A stretch of 11,061 nt of DNA from Pseudomonadota bacterium (GCA_023439425.1 JAEXNZ010000027.1:1-11061); one strand, 5' to 3'. Counted from the first letter of the stretch, positions 1-7,003 are shown. The notes: generated from the sequence alone by a model not told the origin. Made by a program: numbers and translations.

Positions 1-32
1 AACAAAACCGCCGCCGGACACGGCCGGCGGCG
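1..32 (-). terminator. Rho-independent terminator of the 69-470 gene
   Basis: Positions 9-17 (CGCCGCCGG) and 24-32 (CCGGCGGCG) are perfect 9-bp inverted arms around a 6-nt loop. Read on the minus strand, the stem is followed directly by GGTTTTGTT, which gives the U-rich tail of an intrinsic terminator. It lies 36 bases beyond the stop codon of the minus-strand gene at 69-470 and so fits as its terminator. Confidence 0.75.
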
Positions 33-68
33 TGGGGGCGACGACCGTTGGTCGTCGCGCTCAGTCAA

Positions 69-470
69 TCACGCATCGCTACCAATATCGCTGTGCTCAT
101 CAATCACGGTGCTGGTGCGACGATTGCGCGCGGCAATGCGCTGCGCCTGCCCATCGACCACTCCGCCCTGCGCAGCCTTCTTCTTCTGCTGCTTGCGGTA
201 CAGCGCATAGCCCAGCAGGCCCACGCCCACGGCTGCAACAGCAATGGTCGCGGCCGGGTTACGGCGCACCACCTTGGCTGCCGCCTTGCCGCCGGTCTTC
301 ACTGCACCCAGCGCGGCACCGGTCTTGATCCAGTCGGTGGCCTGCGGGCCAAAGTGACGCAGGTTGCTGCCCAGGCTGTTGCCTGCATGCTTCAGGCCGT
401 CGCCGGCGCTGCTGGCCAAATCCAGGGCGCGCTCCAGGGCGCGGTCGGTAATCACGGTCAGTCTGCTCAT
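69..470 (-). CDS. Small single-span membrane protein, function unknown
   Basis: This encodes a 133-residue protein of unknown function. The frame is open further upstream, but I start at the ATG at 470 because AAAGGA lies just before it and the upstream extension reads through REP sequence. The N-terminal half (1-65) is amphipathic, helical and alanine/glycine rich. One hydrophobic segment follows at about 72-91, flanked by RRN and then YRKQQKKK. The basic, polar C-terminal tail ends acidic. The positive-inside rule is ambiguous because both flanks are basic. The plan, a soluble helix then one membrane span, loosely recalls the ElaB/YqjD (DUF883) membrane-anchored proteins, but the span here is not at the extreme C-terminus and I see no diagnostic motif. 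It has its own terminator at 1-32. It lies downstream of hrpB but is separated by 198 bases containing REPs and a likely terminator, so it is probably transcribed separately. Confidence 0.75.
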   Translation of the reverse strand: MSRLTVITDRALERALDLASSAGDGLKHAGNSLGSNLRHFGPQATDWIKTGAALGAVKTGGKAAAKVVRRNPAATIAVAAVGVGLLGYALYRKQQKKKAAQGGVVDGQAQRIAARNRRTSTVIDEHSDIGSDA

Positions 471-564
471 GTGGGGTCCTTTGCCTCGGGTCGAAATCCA
501 GTGTGGCGCGATGGCCGTGTAGAGCGTGTTATCCGTATCGTGACTGGATGCTGACCGCGCGGTC

Positions 565-592
565 AAAAGCAGCCGGGCAAGCCCGGCTCTAC
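565..592 (-). repeat. GTAG-type REP (minus), also a likely hrpB terminator
   Basis: Arms AGCCGGGC (571-578) and GCCCGGCT (581-588) form an 8-bp stem with a 2-base loop. The complement of GTAG lies at 589-592, so the element is oriented on the minus strand. On that strand the stem is followed by GCTTTT (570 down to 565), which makes a plausible intrinsic terminator for hrpB, whose stop is at 669. It pairs head-to-head with the plus-strand REP at 609-630. Confidence 0.75.
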
Positions 593-608
593 ATGCATCT
601 TGCGGACC

Positions 609-630
609 GTAGTGCCGGGCTTGCCCGGCA
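609..630 (+). repeat. GTAG-type REP element (plus)
   Basis: GTAG at 609-612 is followed by TGCCGGGC (613-620), TT, then GCCCGGCA (623-630), a perfect 8-bp stem. Its core GCCGGGCTTGCCCGGC matches the REP at 571-588 in opposite orientation. The two GTAG feet face each other across 16 bases. This arrangement is the dimeric form known for SMAG/REP elements. Confidence 0.8.
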
Positions 631-668
631 ATCGCCATGCCGGCCAATGCCATGCCGGCAAACGCCAT
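630..668. repeat. Short 15-bp tandem repeat
   Basis: Two 15-bp units at 630-644 and 645-659 share the 11-base core GCCATGCCGGC, and a partial third unit (AACGCCAT) runs into the hrpB stop codon. The array abuts the REP at 609-630 and its GCCGGC core resembles the REP arm, so it may be REP-derived. Confidence 0.5.
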
Positions 669-3173
669 TTACGTCCCGCGCGGCTTGGCCCGGTGCGTGG
701 CGGTGGCGGTCCACGGGTCATCCGGCCACGGATGCTTGGGATACCGCCCCTTCATTTCCTTTTTGACTTCCGCATAGGTGTTGGCCCAGAAGTTGCGCAG
801 GTCCTGGGTCACCTGCAGCGGCCGGCCGCCGGGTGACAGCAGGTGCAGGGTCAGCGGCACGCGGCCGTCGGCAATGCGCGGGGTGTCGGCCAGCCCGAAC
901 AGCTCCTGCAGCTTCACCGCCAGCACCGGCGGCTGCGGGGTGACGCCATCTGCCTCCAGTGCGTAGTGAATGGCCCGCTCCATGCCTGAGGGCACCACCA
1001 TCCGCACCGGAGCCAGCTGATCCACGCGTTGCCGCAGCGCCCACGGCAGCGGCGACTTCAGGGCCTCACCCAGCGTGCTCTCATCCAGCGCATCCAGCCG
1101 GGTTTTGCCATTGAAGGCCGGGGTCAGCCACTCGGACAACGTCGCCAGCAGCGCCGCGTCGGACACATCCGGCAGCTCCAGTTCCGGCATCCAGTGGCGC
1201 AGCCCCACGGTTCGCGCTTGCCATTGGCGCAGCCCGTCGGTCCACGGCAGTGCCTGCAGGCCCAATTCGCGCACCGCATCGGTCAACGCCTGTGCGGCCT
1301 GCGCCGGGTCCACCCGCCCGGCCGAGCGGCTGTCCAGCACGATGCGGTCGAAGCGGGTCTCGCGCAGCGCAACCAGCGCCCGCTTGTCGCCGTCCCAGCG
1401 CACCACGTCTTCCTGCACGAAGCGCTGCGGGAAGTCGCGGCGCAGACGGGTTTCGTCCACCGGGGCGGCGCGCAGCAGCAAGGCGTCGCGTGCCTCGAAG
1501 CGCAGCTCCACTGCCACCAGCCACGGCTCGCCGCGCAGGTCGCTGGGGTCGAACAGGCGCGCGCTGCGGCCGTTGGCCAACATGTAGCGCAGCGGGTCGG
1601 TCGGGTGGCGGGCGGCAATCCGGTCCGGGAAGGCATGCGCCAGCAGGTCGCCCAACTGGTGCGCCTCCACGGAGGAGGGTGGGGTGGTGTCGCAACGCAG
1701 GCGTCGCCGCCACTGCTTGCTGGCCGCATCAATGGCCGCCAGCGCCCCGCGATTGGCGTCGTGCGGTGCACGGCCCTGACGGAATGCGGCCAGCGCCCGC
1801 CAGCGCGCCGCCAAGGCATCACCGCCCTGGCGTAGCGGGTCTCGCGCTTCCACCAGCGCAGCGAGGTCGCAGGCCAGCGCCTGTTCAGTGCCGGCGGCCG
1901 CCGACAGCAGCATCGCGGCCAGTCGCGGGTGCGTGCCCAGCGCCAGCATGCGCCGGCCCAACGCGGTCAGCCCGCCGTTGTCGCTCAGCGCGCCCAGCCG
2001 CTGCAGCAGCTCACGTGCCGCCGCCAAGGCACCCACCGGCGGCGTGTCGACGAAGCGCAGGTCGTCGCTGCCCCAGGCCGCCAGTTCCAGCGCCAGCGAG
2101 GCCAGTTCCACCTGGGCCATCTCCGGCCGGCGCTGCGCTTCCAGCCGCTGCGACTGCGGCCACAGCCGCCACGCCCAGCCTTCGGCCACGCGCCCGGCAC
2201 GGCCGGCGCGCTGGTCGGCCGAAGCCTGTGCGATCGGCACCACGTCCAGCCGCGCGAAGCCGCTGTTAGGGTCATAGCGCGGCTCGCGCGCCAGCCCCGC
2301 ATCAATCACCACCCGTACCCCCGGCAGGGTGACCGAGGATTCGGCCACGTTGGTGGCCAGCACCACCCGGCGCTGCCCGTTCGGGTCGGGCTGCAGCACG
2401 CGGCTCTGCTGGTCCACCGGCAGTTCGCCGTGCAGCGGCAGCAGCTGCACCTCAGGCGGAAGCACCGAATCCAGCGCCGCCAATGCACGGTTGATCTCAC
2501 GCTGCCCGGGCAGGAACACCAGCACGTCGCCCGGGTGCTCGCGCAGCGCCTGTTCCACCGCGCGCCGTACCTGCGCCTCCAGCGCTTCCTCGCGCCGTGC
2601 CGGGAAGTGGCTGATCGACACCGGATAGCTGCGGCCCGCACTGCTGATGCGCGGCGCATCCAGGAACTGCGCCAGCCGCTCGCCGTCCAGCGTGGCCGAC
2701 ATCACCACAATGCGTAGATCGTCGCGCAGCTGCGCCTGCACGTCCAAGGACAGCGCCAGGCCCAGGTCCGCCGCCAGATGGCGCTCATGGAATTCGTCGA
2801 ACAGCAGCGCGCCCACGCCTTCCAGCAGCGGGTCGTCCTGCAGCATGCGGGTCAGGATGCCCTCGGTCACCACTTCCACCCGGGTGCGTGCGGACACCTT
2901 GTTCTCGAAGCGGATCCGGTAACCCACCGTCTCGCCCACGTCCTCACCCAGCTGGCGGGCCATGAACTGCGCCGCACTGCGCGCCGCCACCCGGCGCGGT
3001 TCCAGCATGATGATCTTCCTGCCCTGCAGCCACGGCGCATCCAGCAGCGCCAGCGGCACCTGGGTGGTCTTGCCCGCGCCGGGCGGGGCTTCCAGTACCA
3101 GGCGGGTGTGGCTGCCCAGGGCATCCAGAATGGCCGGCAGCTGCTCGGCAATGGGGAAAACAGGCGTACGCAT
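669..3173 (-). CDS. hrpB: ATP-dependent DEAH-box helicase HrpB
   Basis: This is an 834-residue superfamily 2 DEAH/RHA helicase of the HrpB group, close to the usual length. Motifs appear in order: Walker A PPGAGKTT (30-37), LEPRR (57-61), DEFH box (126-129, the variant typical of HrpB), SAT (159-161), VFLPGQREI (219-227), LPLHGELP (245-252), ATNVAESSVTLPG (273-285) and QRAGRAGR (321-328). The C-terminal region continues through a winged-helix/HA2-like part to the HrpB-specific domain. It ends with the characteristic TYAEVKKEMKGRYPKHPWPDDP, giving a complete gene with no frameshift. HrpB is a cytoplasmic NTP-dependent helicase-like protein. Its close paralogue HrpA rescues stalled ribosomes, while the exact HrpB substrate is less certain. 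The ATG at 3173 leaves about 27 residues before Walker A, as expected, though its ribosome binding site is weak. It is divergent from tatD across 66 bases. Confidence 0.96.
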   Translation of the reverse strand: MRTPVFPIAEQLPAILDALGSHTRLVLEAPPGAGKTTQVPLALLDAPWLQGRKIIMLEPRRVAARSAAQFMARQLGEDVGETVGYRIRFENKVSARTRVEVVTEGILTRMLQDDPLLEGVGALLFDEFHERHLAADLGLALSLDVQAQLRDDLRIVVMSATLDGERLAQFLDAPRISSAGRSYPVSISHFPARREEALEAQVRRAVEQALREHPGDVLVFLPGQREINRALAALDSVLPPEVQLLPLHGELPVDQQSRVLQPDPNGQRRVVLATNVAESSVTLPGVRVVIDAGLAREPRYDPNSGFARLDVVPIAQASADQRAGRAGRVAEGWAWRLWPQSQRLEAQRRPEMAQVELASLALELAAWGSDDLRFVDTPPVGALAAARELLQRLGALSDNGGLTALGRRMLALGTHPRLAAMLLSAAAGTEQALACDLAALVEARDPLRQGGDALAARWRALAAFRQGRAPHDANRGALAAIDAASKQWRRRLRCDTTPPSSVEAHQLGDLLAHAFPDRIAARHPTDPLRYMLANGRSARLFDPSDLRGEPWLVAVELRFEARDALLLRAAPVDETRLRRDFPQRFVQEDVVRWDGDKRALVALRETRFDRIVLDSRSAGRVDPAQAAQALTDAVRELGLQALPWTDGLRQWQARTVGLRHWMPELELPDVSDAALLATLSEWLTPAFNGKTRLDALDESTLGEALKSPLPWALRQRVDQLAPVRMVVPSGMERAIHYALEADGVTPQPPVLAVKLQELFGLADTPRIADGRVPLTLHLLSPGGRPLQVTQDLRNFWANTYAEVKKEMKGRYPKHPWPDDPWTATATHRAKPRGT

Positions 3174-3202
3174 GCGGCAAGGATACGGGCAGGGCGGTGC
3201 TT

Positions 3203-3208
3203 TACAAT
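3203..3208 (+). promoter_or_regulatory. Candidate -10 box for tatD
   Basis: TACAAT matches the sigma-70 -10 consensus at 5 of 6 positions. It lies 31 bases before the tatD start, in the 66-base divergent gap with hrpB. No good TTGACA-like -35 is seen at 16-18 bases upstream, so this is a weak call. Confidence 0.35.
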
Positions 3209-3239
3209 GCGCCGCTTACCTGAGTGTGCGAATTGCCCC

Positions 3240-4037
3240 ATGCAGCTGATCGATATCGGTGCCAACCTCACCCACGACTCCTTCGACCGTGACCGCGACG
3301 CGGTGCTGGAGCGCGCACGTGCGGCCGGCGTGGTGCAGATGGTGATCACCGGGGCCAGCCGCGAGCACTCGCCGATGGCGCTGGATCTGGCCCGACAGCA
3401 TCCCGGTTTCCTGTACGCCACCGCCGGTGTGCATCCGCACCACGCGGTGGAATACACCGACGAATGCGATGCCGAGATGCGCGCGCTGCATGCACATGCG
3501 GAAGTGGTAGCGGTGGGCGAGTGCGGGCTGGACTACTTCCGCGATTTCTCGCCGCGACCCGCGCAGCACCGCGCCTTCGAGCGCCAGCTGCAACTGGCCG
3601 CCGAGAACGGCAAGCCGCTGTTCCTGCACCAGCGCGACGCGCATGCCGATTTCATGGCGCAGATGAAGAACTTCGAAGGGCGTCTCGGCCCCGCCGTGGT
3701 GCACTGCTTCACCGGCGAGCGCCAGGAGCTGTTCGATTACCTGGACCAGGACTGGTACGTCGGCATCACCGGCTGGCTGTGCGACGAGCGCCGTGGCGCA
3801 CACCTGCGTGAGCTGGTGAAGCACGTGCCGGCCAATCGATTGATGATTGAAACCGACGCGCCGTATCTGCTGCCGCGCACGTTGAAGCCGATGCCGAAGG
3901 ACCGCCGCAACGAGCCGATGTTCCTGTCGCACATTGTGGAAGAGCTGGCGCGCGATCGCGGTGAGGATGTGGCGGTGACGGCGGCGAATGCGACTGCGGC
4001 TACCCGGGAATTTTTCCGGTTGCCCGACGCCGGTTGA
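3240..4037 (+). CDS. tatD: TatD-family metal-dependent deoxyribonuclease
   Basis: This 265-residue protein of the TatD metallo-hydrolase family (TIM barrel) matches the E. coli TatD subgroup better than YcfH or YjjV. Diagnostic segments are DIGANLT (5-11), TAGVHPH (61-67), GECGLDYF (93-100), FLHQRDAH (128-135), VVHCFTGE (153-160), GITGWLCDERRG (175-186) and ETDAPYLLPR (204-213), ending with the RRNEP motif (222-226). The likely metal ligands E94, H130, H155 and D206 are all present, so it should be active. TatD enzymes are Mg-dependent 3'-5' DNases linked to DNA repair and DNA fragmentation. Despite the name, they are not needed for Tat protein export. The open frame reaches back into hrpB, but the ATG at 3240 gives the canonical TatD N-terminus. 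The tatABC genes are not visible in the window. Confidence 0.95.
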   Translation: MQLIDIGANLTHDSFDRDRDAVLERARAAGVVQMVITGASREHSPMALDLARQHPGFLYATAGVHPHHAVEYTDECDAEMRALHAHAEVVAVGECGLDYFRDFSPRPAQHRAFERQLQLAAENGKPLFLHQRDAHADFMAQMKNFEGRLGPAVVHCFTGERQELFDYLDQDWYVGITGWLCDERRGAHLRELVKHVPANRLMIETDAPYLLPRTLKPMPKDRRNEPMFLSHIVEELARDRGEDVAVTAANATAATREFFRLPDAG

Positions 4038-4055
4038 TCTGGCGGTCTTGACCTG

Positions 4056-4079
4056 GTGGGTGTCGACCATGGTCGACAC
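4056..4079 (+). repeat. REP-like element with a 20-bp perfect palindrome
   Basis: GTGTCGACCATGGTCGACAC at 4060-4079 is perfectly self-complementary. It is preceded by TGGG/GTGG where related elements carry GTAG, so I read it as a variant REP of the GTAG class in plus orientation. It starts 18 bases after the tatD stop. Confidence 0.6.
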
Positions 4080-4080
4080 A

Positions 4081-4102
4081 CGGCGCACCGCGCCGCGCTT
4101 TT
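4081..4102 (+). terminator. Candidate tatD terminator
   Basis: CGGCGC (4081-4086) and GCGCCG (4090-4095) form a 6-bp GC stem with a 3-base loop. They are followed by CGC and TTTT (4099-4102). The short T tract makes this a moderate candidate for ending tatD transcription, perhaps helped by the palindrome just upstream. Confidence 0.5.
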
Positions 4103-4120
4103 GGCGGTGTCAAACAGGGT

Positions 4121-4147
4121 CGAAGCCACGCAGGGCGTGGCTCTACG
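4121..4147 (-). repeat. GTAG-type REP element (minus)
   Basis: AGCCACGC (4124-4131), AGG, then GCGTGGCT (4135-4142) form a perfect 8-bp stem. CTAC, the complement of GTAG, sits at 4143-4146. It is the same subtype as the element at 7778-7800 and lies immediately beyond the stop codon of the reductase gene at 4150-5082. There it could act as a transcript 3' end stabiliser or terminator. Confidence 0.8.
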
Positions 4148-4149
4148 GA

Positions 4150-5082
4150 TCAGCGGCTGGCCTCATACGCCTGCAAATGGGCATATGCCACCGCCAACAA
4201 CGGTGCCAGCACCCCGGCCTCCCGCGCCCGCAGCCGCATATCCCCCACAATCTGCATCGCCTCCACCTGCTGCCCGGCCTCCAGATCCCGCAGCATTGAC
4301 GCCTTCAACGCCGACCCAGCCTGCGTAAGCGCCCCCAGCGCGATCCCCTGCGCCTTCTCCGGCACCGGCTCACCCGCGGCCTCGGCCACCGCCAGGCACT
4401 CCGCATACAGCCCATGCATGATCGCCTCACCCTCATCGGTGCCCACAATCGTGCCCACATCCGCGCGCATCAAACAGGTGCCCGCCGCCAGCGCGGTCAG
4501 GAAGCTGTATTTCACCCACTGCTCCTGCCCAATCGCATCGCTGGCCAGATGATCGACATTGGCCTGCACACAGGCTGCCGCCAGCGCCAACACCCGCGCA
4601 CTCGCCCCGGTGTTGTCGCGCTCACCAAAGGTCAGCTTCGCCGCAGGGGCCAGATGCAGCACTGCGCCATCCGGTGCCTTGGTCGCACTGATGAAGCACA
4701 GCCCACCCAGCACCGCGTTGCGCCCGAAGCGCGCGTCCAGCGTGGCGTAGTGGCGCAGTCCGTTGAGGATCGGCAGCACGGTAGTGCGTGACGACACCGC
4801 CGGCGCAATCGCCTCAATCGAGCTTTCCAGGTCATACGCCTTGCAGCTCAGCATCACCAGATCAAACGGCTTCTCAGCCGCCAGCGCCGCCAGCCCATCA
4901 GCGGTCACATGCTGCACCGGGAACGCCGCATCGCCCAGTGGACTGCGGATCACCAGTCCGTCCTGCGCCAACTGCGCCGCACGGGCAGGCCGCACCAGGA
5001 AGGTGACATCCACCCCGGCCTGGGCCAAACGCCCGCCGAAGTAACCGCCGGTACCGCCGGCACCTAGAACCAGAATGCGCAT
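4150..5082 (-). CDS. panE: 2-dehydropantoate 2-reductase (ketopantoate reductase) family protein
   Basis: This 310-residue, two-domain protein belongs to the ApbA/PanE family. The N-terminal Rossmann fold begins with ILVLGAGGTGGYFGG (3-17), the NADP-binding glycine loop. N107 in PILNGL matches the conserved substrate Asn. In the C-terminal helical domain, K191 in EQWVKYSFL is in the position of the catalytic Lys. S262 and E274 (ASMLRD...QQVEAM) match the pantoate-contacting Ser and Glu of E. coli PanE. The family reduces 2-dehydropantoate to pantoate with NADPH, the second step of the pantothenate/CoA branch, in the cytoplasm. PanE paralogues of other specificity exist, so the symbol is provisional. 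GGAG seven bases before the ATG at 5082 supports the start. It is downstream of the ABC permease gene on the same strand, separated by 72 bases with a REP, so read-through transcription is possible. Confidence 0.88.
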   Translation of the reverse strand: MRILVLGAGGTGGYFGGRLAQAGVDVTFLVRPARAAQLAQDGLVIRSPLGDAAFPVQHVTADGLAALAAEKPFDLVMLSCKAYDLESSIEAIAPAVSSRTTVLPILNGLRHYATLDARFGRNAVLGGLCFISATKAPDGAVLHLAPAAKLTFGERDNTGASARVLALAAACVQANVDHLASDAIGQEQWVKYSFLTALAAGTCLMRADVGTIVGTDEGEAIMHGLYAECLAVAEAAGEPVPEKAQGIALGALTQAGSALKASMLRDLEAGQQVEAMQIVGDMRLRAREAGVLAPLLAVAYAHLQAYEASR

Positions 5083-5105
5083 TGAGGTACTCCAATCAAA
5101 CCGAG

Positions 5106-5130
5106 GAGCCGGCCAGCGGCCGGCACTACC
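5106..5130 (-). repeat. GTAG-type REP element (minus)
   Basis: GCCGGCC (5108-5114), AGC, then GGCCGGC (5118-5124) form a perfect stem, with the complement of GTAG at 5126-5129. It is identical in core to the element at 7940-7962 but in the opposite orientation. It sits between the permease and reductase genes. Confidence 0.8.
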
Positions 5131-5154
5131 GATGTTCCGGCGTCGAAGAGCAGA

Positions 5155-5955
5155 TCAGCTCCGCATCCCCACACCGCGCTTCAGCAGCCACAGCGCCAGT
5201 GCGCTCAGTACCACCACGAAGCCGATCATCAGCGCATACGCCACCCACAGCGGCACATCGCTCGAGCCGAGCAGGCCGTAGCGGAACGCGTTCACCATGT
5301 AGAAGATCGGGTTCGCGTGCGTGGCAGCTTCCGCCCAGGTCGGCAGCAGCTTCACCGAATAGAACACGCCGCCCAGGTAGGTCAGCGGGGTCAGGATGAA
5401 GGTCGGCACAATCGCCACGTCGTCGAACTTCTTCGCGTACACCGCGTTGATGAAGCCCGCCAGCGAGAAGATCGTCGCGCCCAGCAGCACCGTGGTCAGC
5501 GTCACCAGCGGGTGCGGAATGCGCACCGGGGTGAAGAACATCGCGATGATCAGCACGATCACGCCCACCATCAGCCCGCGCAACACCGCGCCCGCGACGT
5601 AACCCCAAAGAATCACCCAGTTTGGCATCGGGCTCACCAGCAGCTCTTCCACATGGCGGCCGAACTTCGCGCCGAAGAACGACGAGCTGATGTTGCCGTA
5701 GCTGTTCTGGATCACGCTCATCATCACCAAGCCCGGCACGATGAACTGCATGTAGCTGTAACCGCCCATCTCACCCACGCGCGAGCCGATCAGGCCGCCG
5801 AAGATCAGGAAGTACAGCGTCATCGTGATCGCCGGCGGCACCAGGGTCTGACCCCAGATGCGCAGAATGCGCGCCACTTCGCGGCGCACGATGGTCATCA
5901 GCGCAATGCGGTTGCGCTGCCCGTCGGTCATCACCGGGCTCGGGGTGGTGCTCAT
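5155..5955 (-). CDS. ABC-2 type transporter permease, YadH-like
   Basis: This 266-residue integral membrane protein has the ABC-2 permease plan: a short cytoplasmic N-terminus, then about six hydrophobic segments near 38-56, 70-88, 115-141, 150-172, 180-200 and 238-258. Recognisable family segments include MQFIVPGLVMMSVIQNSYGN (69-88), VEELLVSPMPNW (102-113) and the conserved LTYLGGVFYSVKLLP (191-205) with NPIFYMVNAFRYG (215-227). This is the permease half of a YadG/YadH-type exporter, and its substrate cannot be told from sequence. Its ATG overlaps the stop of the ATPase gene upstream by 4 nt (ATGA), which indicates translational coupling and 1:1 assembly. It is full length and uninterrupted. 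Confidence 0.92.
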   Translation of the reverse strand: MSTTPSPVMTDGQRNRIALMTIVRREVARILRIWGQTLVPPAITMTLYFLIFGGLIGSRVGEMGGYSYMQFIVPGLVMMSVIQNSYGNISSSFFGAKFGRHVEELLVSPMPNWVILWGYVAGAVLRGLMVGVIVLIIAMFFTPVRIPHPLVTLTTVLLGATIFSLAGFINAVYAKKFDDVAIVPTFILTPLTYLGGVFYSVKLLPTWAEAATHANPIFYMVNAFRYGLLGSSDVPLWVAYALMIGFVVVLSALALWLLKRGVGMRS

Positions 5956-6899
5956 GCCGCGTTCTCCTGGTTGCCGGTAAGCCGCACGAACAGCTCCTCC
6001 AGACGGTTGCTCTTGGTGCGCATCGAGCGCACCCGGATGCCGGCCGCGTTCAGCGCCTCGAACACCCGGTTCAGATCCATCGCGCGCGGCATGTCCACGT
6101 CCAGCGTGTGCGCGTCGGTGGCGGTGATGGTGGTGCCTTCGATCACCGGCAGCTGCGCCGGCAGGTCCCCGTCGATATCAAACAGGAAGCCTTCCACGTC
6201 CAGCTTGGCCAGCAGCGCCCGCATCGGGCCCTGGGTGACGATCTGGCCGTGGTTGATGATGGCCAGGTGCCGGCACAGGTGCTCGGCTTCTTCCAGGTAA
6301 TGCGTGGTCAGGATGATCGTCGTGCCGGCGGCATTGATCTCCTTCAGCACCCGCCACATGTCGCGGCGGATCTCGATGTCCACGCCTGCGGTGGGCTCAT
6401 CCAGAATGAGCAGGCGCGGGCGGGTCATCATCGCGCGGGCGATCATCAGCCGTCGCTTCATGCCGCCCGACAGCGTGCGGCTCATCACCTGGGCCTTTTC
6501 CCACAGGTGGGCGCGCTTGAGCTCCACCTCGGCCATCTTTTCGGCTTCCTCGCGCGGCACGCCGTAGAAGCCGGCGTAGTTCACCAGGATGTCGAACGGC
6601 TTTTCGAACAGGTTGAAGTTGATCTCCTGCGGCACCAGCCCGATCAGGCGCATGGTGGCGCTGCGGTCGCGCACCAGGTCGCTGCCGAACACTTCCACCT
6701 GGCCTTCGCTCAGGTTCACCAGCGAGCTGATGATGCCGATCAGGGTGGACTTGCCGGCCCCGTTCGGGCCCAGCAGGGCGAAGAAGTCGCCCGGGGCCAC
6801 GTCCAGCGAGACGCCCTTCAGGGCCTGGGTGCCGTTGTCGTAGGTTTTGCGGAGGTCGCGCACCCGCAGGGCGGGGGCGTTGTTTGTCTGGGAAGCCAA
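5952..6899 (-). CDS. ABC transporter ATP-binding protein, YadG-like
   Basis: This is the nucleotide-binding subunit of an ABC-2 exporter, 315 residues from a TTG start. It shows Walker A GPNGAGKST (44-52), Q-loop Q91, signature LSGGM (143-147), Walker B LLILDEP (163-169), D-loop AGVD (171-174) and switch histidine H200. A C-terminal regulatory region of about 90 residues ends in RLEELFVRLTGN, common in YadG/CcmA-like ATPases. The frame is open to an ATG at 6989. I prefer TTG at 6899 because AAGG lies seven bases before it, homology-type sequence begins there, and a perfect -10 TATAAT lies between the two candidates. The gene overlaps its permease gene by 4 nt. The substrate is unknown, and YadGH-type exporters are poorly characterised. 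Confidence 0.92.
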   Translation of the reverse strand: MASQTNNAPALRVRDLRKTYDNGTQALKGVSLDVAPGDFFALLGPNGAGKSTLIGIISSLVNLSEGQVEVFGSDLVRDRSATMRLIGLVPQEINFNLFEKPFDILVNYAGFYGVPREEAEKMAEVELKRAHLWEKAQVMSRTLSGGMKRRLMIARAMMTRPRLLILDEPTAGVDIEIRRDMWRVLKEINAAGTTIILTTHYLEEAEHLCRHLAIINHGQIVTQGPMRALLAKLDVEGFLFDIDGDLPAQLPVIEGTTITATDAHTLDVDMPRAMDLNRVFEALNAAGIRVRSMRTKSNRLEELFVRLTGNQENAA

Positions 6900-6950
6900 G
6901 CTCTTGCCTTCGCGCCCAAGGGCGGCGCTGGAGTGGGGCGGGTGAGCCGC

Positions 6951-6957
6951 TATTATA
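6951..6957. promoter_or_regulatory. Shared -10 core of divergent ABC and reductase promoters
   Basis: On the minus strand 6957-6952 reads TATAAT, a perfect -10, 52 bases before the TTG start at 6899. On the plus strand 6951-6956 reads TATTAT, one mismatch from consensus, 47 bases before the GTG start at 7004. It is a rare AT-rich island in GC-rich sequence. No convincing -35 is seen for either direction, so activators or extended contacts may be needed. Confidence 0.55.
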
Positions 6958-6958
6958 G

Positions 6959-6985
6959 AAGCCCCCGAGGGCTTGCCCCGGCTAC
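6959..6985 (-). repeat. Hairpin and possible degenerate GTAG REP
   Basis: AAGCCC (6959-6964) and GGGCTT (6969-6974) form a 6-bp stem with a 4-base loop. About ten bases further lies CTAC, the complement of GTAG. The spacing and composition suggest a decayed minus-oriented REP. It would lie in the 5' leader of the reductase mRNA and upstream of the ABC promoter. Confidence 0.35.
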
Positions 6986-7003
6986 ACACTGTTTCCCAAA
7001 TTC

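Noticed and set aside
471..668. N-terminal extension of the 69-470 gene with MAFAG/MALAG/MAIAG repeats
   Set aside because: It translates the 15-bp repeat and two REPs, and a good RBS lies at the downstream ATG at 470.
1250..2269. Plus-strand open frame of 339 codons opposite hrpB
   Set aside because: It is proline/arginine/alanine-rich and low in complexity, with no motif, and lies entirely antisense to the clearly real hrpB. It is a typical high-GC shadow.
2778..3239. N-terminal extension of the tatD frame
   Set aside because: It runs antisense through the hrpB 5' end. The canonical TatD N-terminus begins at the ATG at 3240.
3216..4088. Minus-strand frame of 290 codons opposite tatD
   Set aside because: It is antisense to a gene with all TatD motifs, and its composition (H, R, Q rich) is that of a shadow frame.
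4056..4147. Possible CRISPR or tandem array from repeated palindromes
   Set aside because: The palindromes differ in stem sequence and orientation and have irregular spacing. They match REP elements, not a CRISPR array.
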